Positions 45,234 through 54,467 of a DNA stretch of 64,000 nt are shown one piece after another. Below the pieces are notes generated by a model, which saw nothing but the letters and a program-made list of their open reading frames with translations, had not been told where the DNA came from and made no database searches. Each line of letters opens with the position of its first letter. Within the stretch, counting starts at the first letter, position 1. This DNA comes from Amorphochlora amoebiformis (Eukaryota; Cercozoa; Chlorarachniophyceae), in assembly GCA_054601695.1 (NCBI GenBank), contig BAAHQB010000030.1:744001-808000 (forward strand), read 5' to 3'. The translations under genes were made by a program, and so were the position numbers.

Positions 45234-45280
<47 letters not shown>

Positions 45281-45753
45281 TATGTACGAATGTATGCATC
45301 CTTAATGTACATATTTGCATTTTTTATATATAAACATTTCTTAGATGGGAGAGGCTTAAAATGATTACAGGTTTTTCGTACAAGTTATTACAGATTGTCT
45401 ACAGATTGTGTGATATGATATATACCTAACATATTTCTACATGTTTTATATGCATTATTCCGCACACTGACATGCTCTAAACATGATCCAACTCAACAGG
45501 GAGCTGTGATGACGACAGAGACGAAACATCTTTATTAACTACAAATGTGGTCGTTACAAACTCCGTAAGAGCCAAAGACAACACAGGTACCGTGGAGCTA
45601 ACACGACGGTTGATTCAAGATCACAGGGGCTCTGGTGCTCTGGAAAGTAGCCTCCTCCAAGCTCCGGAAAAGGAAACGCCTGAGAAGACATCCACAGTGC
45701 GTCGCATAAGGCTCAGCTCACTTGTGAATGAGAAAGACAGGTTTCTGGTGTAA
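12308..45753 (+). CDS. REJ/GPS polycystin-1-like multi-pass membrane protein, about 33 kb gene
   Basis: A large cell-surface receptor of the polycystin-1/REJ type. The order is a candidate signal peptide ([18 protein letters not shown], exon 12308-12382), REJ-type ectodomain (12619 to about 20.3 kb), a GPS-like Cys/Trp module (20496-20713), several membrane segments (21.8-28.5 kb), then a very long basic cytosolic region. More than 40 exons were read. Nearly all junctions from 12308 to 33 kb and from 36.4 to 45.7 kb keep phase; the 25.0-25.2 and 31-36 kb parts are less certain. I infer well over 2000 residues. No PLAT domain or channel-type C-terminus was recognised, so it is closer to protist REJ receptors than to polycystin-2 channels. 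The last exon is 45500-45753 (TAA). Sperm receptor and mechanosensory roles are known for relatives, but none is shown here. Confidence 0.8.
12619..13518 (+). other. Receptor exon 2: large REJ-type ectodomain exon
   Basis: A 900-nt exon of exactly 300 codons, phase 0 at both ends, between CCCTAG and GTATCT. It encodes Ser/Thr/Pro-rich sequence, then the REJ hallmark [20 protein letters not shown] followed by AWTVEWS, and later [16 protein letters not shown]. In REJ domains such GPC...STG...W segments open each beta-sandwich. It is the longest exon read in the gene and has no TA tract. Confidence 0.8.
15931..17405 (+). other. Receptor exons: continuing REJ domain
   Basis: Exons at about 15931-16096, 16323-16368 ([15 protein letters not shown]), 16735-16788 ([17 protein letters not shown]) and 17137-17405. 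The last contains [15 protein letters not shown] and ends [19 protein letters not shown], the typical closing strands of a REJ repeat. The intervening introns are almost entirely (TA)n. Phases agree throughout. Confidence 0.75.
17906..20332 (+). other. Receptor exons: REJ-to-GPS linker (GAIN-like helical region)
   Basis: Exons at about 17906-18081, 18604-18654, 18815-18891, 18964-19095, 19669-19732 and 20158-20321. They encode helix-rich sequence such as [20 protein letters not shown] and [15 protein letters not shown], then [19 protein letters not shown] strands. This layout, alpha-helical followed by beta, matches the stalk that precedes a GPS in polycystin-1-type and adhesion receptors. 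All junction phases fit. Confidence 0.65.
18352..18410 (+). repeat. Short intronic TTAGGG array (opposite orientation)
   Basis: About eight TTAGGG-like units, three of them exact at the end, inside an intron of the receptor gene. The G-rich strand is the plus strand here, whereas the arrays at 4.4 and 60.4 kb have the C-rich strand as plus. Confidence 0.85.
20496..20713 (+). other. Receptor exon: GPS-like module, cleavage site not evident
   Basis: The exon encodes beta strands ([20 protein letters not shown]), a Cys at DTCSAEG, then [18 protein letters not shown] and a final Cys at ARVIDCE. This Cys-x-Trp ... Trp ... Cys layout is that of a GPS motif. The autoproteolytic H-L-S/T tripeptide is not seen. 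The next exons continue [15 protein letters not shown] and [15 protein letters not shown], so the protein may not self-cleave. Confidence 0.65.
21843..22036 (+). repeat. Exon-tail echo of receptor TM1 exon
   Basis: The last 55 nt or so of exon 21843-21910 plus the donor (ACTCTATTCG then GTTGGGATAATAAAT) recur at 21977-22036 as ACTCTATTTG then GTTGGGATGATGAAT. A (TA)n tract separates the two. Identity is high, but small deletions break the frame in the copy. Confidence 0.85.
24500..24685. mobile_element. Candidate short insertion in receptor intron
   Basis: About 180 bp of unique, CTAG-containing sequence between (TA)n tracts. It ends with TACACTAACAATA, the reverse of the TATTGTTAGTGTA end motif found at 54569. 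No convincing matching left end was seen. Confidence 0.3.
27728..28056 (+). repeat. Exon-tail echoes of receptor exon 27728-27788
   Basis: The tail and donor CTATTTGCAGAGGACTTTATG then GTAT recur in the next intron at 27927-27952 (GCGGAGGACTTTAG then GGTT) and 28022-28056 (CTATTTCAGAGGGCTTCATG then GTAT). The copies are separated by (TA)n and (TG)n. Confidence 0.8.
28868..36476 (+). other. Receptor exons: first cytosolic part (microexon-rich)
   Basis: Exons with matching phase include 28869-28952 ([20 protein letters not shown]), 29125-29226 ([20 protein letters not shown]), 29397-29468, 30028-30066 and 30325-30367. Others are 30630-30644 (five codons, VDNQK), 31423-31470 and a series of basic or Ser-rich short exons at about 33.4, 33.6, 34.26, 34.44, 34.70, 35.34, 35.72 and 36.41 kb. 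One of these encodes [16 protein letters not shown]. Some of the 31-36 kb exons may be misassigned because they are only 8-30 codons long. Confidence 0.5.
36900..41188 (+). other. Receptor exons: second cytosolic part
   Basis: Supported exons are about 36905-37127 ([18 protein letters not shown]...), 37411-37512 ([20 protein letters not shown]), 37870-37951 ([20 protein letters not shown]), 38503-38549, 38695-38769, 38989-39031 and 39414-39450. Most phases agree. An exon at 39729-39798 is likely. The 39.8-41.2 kb intervals hold (TA)n and a telomere-like CCTAACCC remnant. Confidence 0.55.
37709..37951 (+). repeat. Exon-head echoes of receptor exon 37870-37951
   Basis: The exon begins CAG then ATATCAGGTATGTCAAAG. 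Upstream, at about 37709 (CAG then ATCAAGGATATGTCAATA) and 37769 (TAG then ATCTCGGATACTTCAATA), diverged acceptor-plus-head copies occur in the preceding intron, each followed by TA-rich sequence. Confidence 0.65.
41205..45753 (+). other. Receptor exons: basic Ser/Arg-rich C-terminal tail
   Basis: Exons are about 41205-41345, 41409-41469, 41699-41833, 41902-42108, 42254-42931, 43257-43447, 43993-44111, 44465-45095 (or 45104) and 45500-45753. The 42.3-42.9 kb exon carries RQQSxGR-type tandem repeats and RS-rich sequence typical of a disordered, phosphorylatable region. The 44.5 kb exon has [13 protein letters not shown] and GFGG. The two donor choices at 45095 and 45104 both leave phase 1, which fits exon 45500. 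Reading through instead ends at 45127. Confidence 0.7.
41699..42050 (+). repeat. Tandem duplicated receptor exon
   Basis: Exons 41699-41833 and 41902-42108 share a near-identical core encoding [20 protein letters not shown], then MFRTEERxSTLQS. Both have a CAG acceptor and both are phase 2 in. The first is phase 2 out, so both can be included in one mRNA without a frameshift. The first ends GTGTGT. The second continues into 17 additional codons. Confidence 0.9.
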
Positions 45754-46140
45754 TTTTGCAGAGTGTTAAATTCTCAAGCTCAGTCAGGGCTCTAGGCTAT
45801 GCGAATACCTAGAATTATAATTATAATTATAATTACAAGACAAGTATCCCTGGTATGTACCTAGCCTAGTTTGTTAGTAGCACCAGTTTGCACGTAGCTA
45901 CAATATTACTAGTATTAGTAGATACCAGGGGGCTAGTACAGTAATACCTAGAATACTCAGAGTTACTAGTAGACTATTGGACAGTACGTACGTACTATCT
46001 AGACTACTAGTCTATGATATCTAGGATATATCTAGTATATCCTAGATATCTCTAGTATCCACGTAGTATCTAGAGTATAAATCCGTGATCTAGTTCTGCG
46101 TAGTACTAAATTTAGCTTGTGCAGAAGCTCTAGTTAATTG
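45754..46140. other. CTAG-rich convergent spacer with perfect hairpin
   Basis: This spacer lies between the 3' ends of the receptor (45753) and eIF3m (46643). It is very dense in CTAG. A hairpin at 46016-46050 has perfect 15-nt arms starting GATATCTAGGATATA and a five-base loop. (TTATAA)-like repeats lie at 45811-45834. A role in 3'-end formation of the convergent genes is only a guess. Confidence 0.6.
46016..46050. repeat. Perfect inverted repeat, 15-bp arms
   Basis: GATATCTAGGATATA pairs with TATATCCTAGATATC around a short loop. It is the strongest small hairpin noticed in the spacer between the two convergent genes. Confidence 0.8.
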
Positions 46141-46438
46141 GTCATGCAAACTCCCGGAACCTTGACCTGTGCAAATTTCAATATGATTTTAACGTACTAC
46201 ATCTGACGGGCCTTATACAGCGACGAAAGTACATTTTTAACTCCATCCTTCCATTTCCTTAATTTCTCGCCAAGATCTGCCCATTGATCATCCCGAAATT
46301 CACGCTGATTACAACGTATAATATGTCCAAGTTAACGACAAATAAATTGATTAGATGTATAAAAACTATACATATATATATTAATCTTCATGATTGAATA
46401 AACGCATAAACACTCATATGTATCTGCATGTATACGTA

Positions 46439-46474
<36 letters not shown>

Positions 46475-46642
46475 CATATGTATGTACATGTATACGCATT
46501 TATGCATATACTTGCACATGTATGTAAATTTATGTATTTTATGTGTAAATAATATTTGTACACTACACAAATATAAATTTATATGTTCACCATATATCTA
46601 TCTATCTATATATATATATATATATATATATATGCATAGAAA

Positions 46643-47852
46643 TTACGCCAACACCTGAGCGGTATGACGTAAATGAATTTTTCCCTGAGCTTGGTCAATC
46701 TTAGCGTCCACTTTCTTGGAGAGTACTAACAGCATCACTGCCTCCTCAACAGTTTCCTCCTTTCGAATACAAACCATGATTCATGCCAACAGGTTCACTG
46801 GAATATGCAAGTACATAGGATATTTATATTCACATGTCTATGTCATCCATATCGTATACATGCCCAATATACGTACAGCGATGTATATATGCACCTGTGT
46901 ATCGTGTATACACACACACATACGCGCACATAGTGTGGCCATACTCAATATACATATGCACTTAAGTAAATATATGTGTATTATATATATATATATATAT
47001 ATAATTGTGTAATATATATATATATATATAATTGTGTAATATATATATATATATATATATATATATTCTATATAAACCTACCTTAGTAACTTCTAGAGCC
47101 TTTCTGATATCCTCATAGGCATAGATACCTAGAGGGAGCTTACACGCTGCGAATACACTGGGGGTAAAACAGTTATGAGGGCCGCCCGAAAAAATTAGAA
47201 ATCTTCTTCACTACGAGAAATGTAAAGAGCGAAATAAAACATATGTATTTATTAAAAATGTATATATATATATATATATATATTATACCCATATATGTTT
47301 ATGCGCATATAATTGTCAGTATTCTTGAACGTGTAGATTACATATATATATATTATATATATATATATATATATGTGTACATATGTATCATGCATGTACG
47401 TGAAAACACAGAACATAAATACACATATATATATATAACATATATATATCTATTTTTATATATATATATATTACCGGAAGTGATTAAGATTCTCCTGATG
47501 ATCGATTCCCAGCTTATCCATATACTCCATGCATTCTTTCGATTCAGAAAACCTCAGGTATCCCTAAGTACACAAAGATTACTTCATGTCTCCAAGATTC
47601 TTCCTCTCTTCTTCATGATCTCCTCGACTCTCTAATTATCGAGCTTAGCTCTCTCGCTCTCGCTCTCGCTTTCTCGCTTTCTCGCTCTCTCGCTCTCTCG
47701 CTCTCTCGCTCTCGCTCTCGCTCTCTCGCTCTCGCTCTCTCGCTCTCGCTCTCTCGCTCTCGCTCTCTCGCTCTCGCTCTCTCGCTCTCGCTCTCTCTCT
47801 CGCTCCTCTCTCATGCTCTCTCTCTGGCTGGCTCATTTTCTCTCTCTCTCTC

Positions 47853-47895
<43 letters not shown>

Positions 47896-48712
47896 CTCTC
47901 TCATCCCTTATGGAGGGTTCGGTATGGGGAGAGCACGGTTGCACTAGCTGTGTGGAGATTGGTAGGATTAAAGGAGTATATGATATGTTTGTAGATGTGT
48001 GAACATATTAAAATACAATATATATAATACATGCATATATTTATGTAATATATATATATATATATGTATATATGTATACATATATATGTATAATATATTT
48101 ACATATAAATATATTATATCTATTTATATATATGTGTATATGTGCTTCATTTGAAATTATATACGTATATACATACATATATATACATATATAATCTATA
48201 TATATATATACCTATATCTTATACTTTATGTGCTTACACATCTACAAATAAACATATCATATACTCCTTTAATCCCACCTATCTCCCACACAGCTAAATG
48301 CAAAACATTTTCTCTCTATACCAACCCTCCATAACAGAGAAGAAGATAGAGAGAAAGAGAGAGAGAGAGAGTGAAAACAAGCCCTATCAAGAGAGTCCGT
48401 GAGCAAGTTAGATCTTTGTAAAACTCGCAAATACACCCCACATATTCACTGTCAAGACACCCCACACATTGATTGTCAAGACACCCCACGTCTTGACTGT
48501 CAAGACACCCATACGCTCAATGCCAGAGTTTGACTTTCTCCGTGAGTAAGTTAGACCTTTGTAATCTGGCAAATACACCCCACATATTCACTGTTAAGAC
48601 ACCCCACACATTGACTCTCATTCTTGGGAGTGGGTGAATTCGTGGTCTATATTGCGTGGTTGATCTCATAACTCAGACCAAGGATGCTTTATCTATTTAT
48701 GTATGTATGTAC

Positions 48713-48748
<36 letters not shown>

Positions 48749-48798
48749 TTGATACCATAACTCAGACCAAGGATGCTTTATCTATTTATGTATGTATG

Positions 48799-48841
<43 letters not shown>

Positions 48842-48894
48842 TTGATACCATAACTCAGACCAAGGATGCTTTATCTATTTATGTATGTATGTAC

Positions 48895-48942
<48 letters not shown>

Positions 48943-48998
48943 TGGTTGATACCATAACTCAGACCAAGGATGCTTTATCTATTTATGTATGTATGTAC

Positions 48999-49040
<42 letters not shown>

Positions 49041-49174
49041 TTGATACCATAACTCAGACCAAGGATGCTTTATCTATTTATGTTTGTATGTACATTATAT
49101 ATATATATATATATATATTGGTTGATACCATAACTCAGACCAAGGATGCTTTATCTATTTATGTATGTATGTAC

Positions 49175-49228
<54 letters not shown>

Positions 49229-49279
49229 TTGATACCATAACTCAGACCAAGGATGCTTTATCTATTTATGTTTGTATGT

Positions 49280-49325
<46 letters not shown>

Positions 49326-49425
49326 ATACCTTGAAGTCTTCTTCAACAAACATCTTTAGAAGGTCAACTAGGTTCTGATAATATATATAATATATATATA
49401 TATATTATATATATATAATAAAAAT

Positions 49426-49462
<37 letters not shown>

Positions 49463-49497
49463 TTATGTATATAATCGATATGTACATACATTATCAA

Positions 49498-49550
<53 letters not shown>

Positions 49551-49588
49551 CTACTCATAAAAATATGTATAAAAATAATATATATGTG

Positions 49589-49631
<43 letters not shown>

Positions 49632-49951
49632 AATTGACCTTATCTGTGGCTTGAAGGTCTTTGACTACGTTTAGGCCAAGTAGAGTTTTCATGCGGTGTG
49701 CCTATGTATTATATATATATATACGTATATATATATATATATGTAAACATATATATATATATATATACATATATATGTATCTATATAAATCAATATCAAC
49801 TATGTGTGTGTGTGTGTATTTTTCATAACACATTTACATGTGTGTGTGCATATATACAATACAATATTATACATGCACAGTCTTTATTAATAGTTAATAG
49901 CGTACCACTACCAGACCGCAATTATAAAGTATTTCTATATATATATATATC

Positions 49952-49982
<31 letters not shown>

Positions 49983-50013
49983 GTATTGTATGTATGTTGT
50001 ATTACATAATATA

Positions 50014-50044
<31 letters not shown>

Positions 50045-50207
50045 GTATGAATATATGAGAATATATATATAGGACCATCTGAAAAGGGGCCTTAAACGTA
50101 GCGATGATAGCGGCACGTGTCCAGTCTTTCGCGTCCTGCATAGCTTTCGAATTCTCTTTCCTGTCGATATATGTATAAATGTATATATATGTATATATAT
50201 ATATATG

Positions 50208-50250
<43 letters not shown>

Positions 50251-50582
50251 GTATTTTGTATGAGTGCAGATAACATTTTTTTTTTCATATGCATATATTG
50301 CATGTATATACATTTCACGCATATATATATATATATATATATACATATATGTGTATATAAGTATATATATATATATATGTATTTGTATTTAAGGGTACAT
50401 AGGTAGACATATGTAAACATAAATGCAAATATGTATGTATATATATATATATATATGTATGTGTATATATTATGTATATATAATATATATATATATATGA
50501 TATCAGAGGGGGGGGGGAAGAGAGAGAAATAGATTTAGAAATAGAGGAGAGAAAGACAGAGGTGAAAGAGCGAGAGATAGGA

Positions 50583-50659
<77 letters not shown>

Positions 50660-50761
50660 GTGGAAAAGAAAGAGAGAGAGAGGTGGAAAAGATAGAGAGA
50701 GAGAGAGGAGAAATACAGAGATAGAAGCGAGTGAGAGAGGGCGGGGGAGAGACCAAGTTTG

Positions 50762-50800
<39 letters not shown>

Positions 50801-50960
50801 GGGGTGAGGGAGAGAGAGGAGATGAAGAGGGAAAGAGAGATAGAGTGGGAGGGGATAATGGAGAGAGAGAAGGCGGTTGGGAAAAGGGAGAGAGCGGGAG
50901 AGAGAGAGGGAGAGAGAGAGGGAGAGAGAGAGGGAGAGAGAGAGAGATGGAACAAAGGGG

Positions 50961-51000
<40 letters not shown>

Positions 51001-51830
51001 AAGAGAGAGTGGGTGAGAGAGAGAGAGAGCAAGAGAGAGTGGGTGAGAGAGATAGAGAGAGAGAGAGCAAGAGAGAGTGGGTGAGAGAGATAGAGAGAGA
51101 GAGAGCAAGAGAGAGTGGGTGAGAGAGAGAGAGAGAGAGCAAGAGAGAGTGGGTGAGAGAGAGAGAGAGAGCAAGAGAGAGTGGGTGAAGATAAAGAGGG
51201 AAAGAAAGAGAAAGAGAGAGAGGGAGGGGGGAGAAATATAGGGGGAAAGAATACATACGTTTCCTTTCCAGATTCGTGAAGGGACTCAAGGTATTTCATC
51301 AATAATTCTCCGAATACATTCCTGCATAGATATAATATATATAGTAATGTATACATATATTATATGTTAATATATATGTAAAATATGTACATATATATAT
51401 ATATATATATATTTGCGTATGACATATACATATATTTGTATTAAAAGTATAAATATGTACGTATGTAGATACACAACATAATGTATGTTTGTGGATATAT
51501 ACCGGTATACAATGATTTGATATACATCTGAACAAAGACTGCATACCCAGACGTCTCCGAGGGAAAAAAAGAGTATACACGCATATAGAAGGATATTACA
51601 TATATATATATATGTATATTTACATAAACATATATACAAAACACACTTACATACCTAATATATACATACATACATGTAAATGTACATACATTCATATTAT
51701 TCACAATATACACAAATGTACTTTTGTAAACAAAAAGAAAAAAAAAACACACACATACACACACGGAATGTAACATAAACATGTAAGTCTGCATTATTAT
51801 TCACATATATACAAAATGTACTTTTGTAAA

Positions 51831-51866
<36 letters not shown>

Positions 51867-52006
51867 AACATAAACATGTGTAAGTCTGCATATAGAAGTT
51901 AAGTTTACTTGTTTTTGGCAGCCTGGCATAGGTTTAGAAGCCGAAGAAGCAACCTTGACATTTCGCTCGCATTTAGATCCCAACATTTCTTGAATTCCTC
52001 CATGCT

Positions 52007-52044
<38 letters not shown>

Positions 52045-52139
52045 TGTATATTTTTTACGTACGTATATATATGCATATGTTTAGTACATCCATATGTATC
52101 GATATGTATATCAGTATATATATGTGTATTTATATAACA

Positions 52140-52173
<34 letters not shown>

Positions 52174-52415
52174 TTATACATATATAAGAGAATAGATAGA
52201 TGTTTACCGCTTAGGCGTATCCTCCCCAATCATCCAGTCGACCACGTCCGCCTAGACATATACATATATATATATATACATATGTATATGATGTAATATA
52301 TTTCATACATAGATTAATTATATATATATATATTATTTGATATAAAGCATATATTTATCTACCTTTTTCGCTCGCTCAGCTAGCGCCATATATATCTCAT
52401 ACCTAATATAAGGGT

Positions 52416-52447
<32 letters not shown>

Positions 52448-52610
52448 AATATATGTATATATAATATATATATATATATATATAGAATATATTTATATGC
52501 ATATATATATATATATATAATATATATACATACACACATATATATATATATATATATATGTATATATGCGTTTGTCTATATTGACGCAACGATATATAAG
52601 CATATATACC

Positions 52611-52644
<34 letters not shown>

Positions 52645-52659
52645 TATATATCTATATAT

Positions 52660-52702
<43 letters not shown>

Positions 52703-52791
52703 CATACATGATACATGTATAAACATACACTTACATAATTTCATGCACACATGATGTGTACGTGTATATATGTATGCTGTACATATGATGC

Positions 52792-52831
<40 letters not shown>

Positions 52832-52988
52832 TTATATGTGTATATATGAATATGTCTATATGCGTTCATGTATGTATGTATGTATATATATGTAATATAC
52901 AGTGTATAAACACCTGCCCTTTGACTTCTCATCGAGGGTATTGAATAGACTCGTTAACCTGTTATATGTATATTATATATATACACAC

Positions 52989-53020
<32 letters not shown>

Positions 53021-53125
53021 GCATATATTTACGTATATACTTAAGATGTATACACACATATGTAAATATAACATATGTAACATTGAGACTATATATATAT
53101 CATACTGAGAGGGGCAGGTAACGTC

Positions 53126-53167
<42 letters not shown>

Positions 53168-53372
53168 ATATATATGTATATGTATACATACATAAATATA
53201 TATATATGTATATATATATATATGTATGACACATTATATAGATATTACGTGCATATTATATAGAAGAGGTGAAGGGGGCTGTGCGGTAATATATTACATA
53301 TATATACGTACATATATACATTTTATACTATATATATATATATATATATATATAGAAACATATACACATATG

Positions 53373-53415
<43 letters not shown>

Positions 53416-54344
53416 AGTATTACGTAGAGATTGCATGCATATTACATAGAGACATGAAGTGCTAATACATATAAATGTATATAATATATATATATATATA
53501 TAATATATATATAGATATATCTGAACTTCATATATATATTATATATATATTAGATGTATATGTACATATAATATACATACGACATATTGAATAGAGCCAC
53601 GTGCATATTACATGGAGAGGAGGTGAATAGGCTCTATAGAGGCCTCGTTCTTTATCAAGGCTTTCTTTATAGCCATTACTGTCTTTTCCTTCTCTTCCCT
53701 AACGACAACATACGATAAGAACAGGGTTTTACAGCTCTCACTATAAAAATACATCATATTACATTATATATATATATATATGTTATATATTTGTATGCAT
53801 ATATAATATTGTAACACTCTTCATGATTACCTCTCAGCACTCGCAGCAACAGCGAACGACATAACTACCGCAGCGTCCAGGGCTGAGGTACACGTGTTCA
53901 TTGGTTAGATCACGTGTTCAGTTTACCAGATCGTGTGTTCAGAATCATCACAGAATAATCCCAGACCACAACTGCTCATTTGTTCAGATCAGGTATGCCG
54001 AGGAGGGAAACAGAGCGAGAAAGAGAGAGAAGAAACAGAGCGAGAAAGAGAGAGAAGAGAGAGAGGGGTGTAGAGAGAGTATGGGAAAGAGTATGTGAGC
54101 GGTGAAGAGAGGAGAGAGAGAGAAAAGAGAGAGGAAGAATTAAGATAGATAAGAGTACGGAGGGCAGTTGAATCGAGAGGAAGAATGAAGGGACATTAAG
54201 GAGAATTTGAAGGAGTACACGTGTGGATTTGTGGGCCGATGGATACCGTTTTTTTTCTTTGTCTCGACGATTTTCGCGACTATAGGGTCGAATCCCTTTT
54301 CGATCTGCATATATAATCGAATGTAATATTGGAGTGTGTACATG

Positions 54345-54384
<40 letters not shown>

Positions 54385-54433
54385 TATATACTCTTATTTA
54401 CTTATATATTACGCTCATATACATGTATATTGT

Positions 54434-54467
<34 letters not shown>

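Noticed and set aside
47632-47944. Arg/Glu/Ser frames on the minus strand
   Set aside because: They are a GAGAGCGA repeat in three open frames, intronic in eIF3m.
48656-49283. CRISPR-like array
   Set aside because: The repeats are 60 nt and the linkers are only (TA)n of varying length, not unique spacers. The context is a eukaryotic intron.
50315-51356. Long Ser/Leu/Pro-rich open frames (up to 324 codons) on the minus strand
   Set aside because: They are the complement of the polypurine block inside an eIF3m intron. Overlapping frames are all open, which is typical of low complexity.
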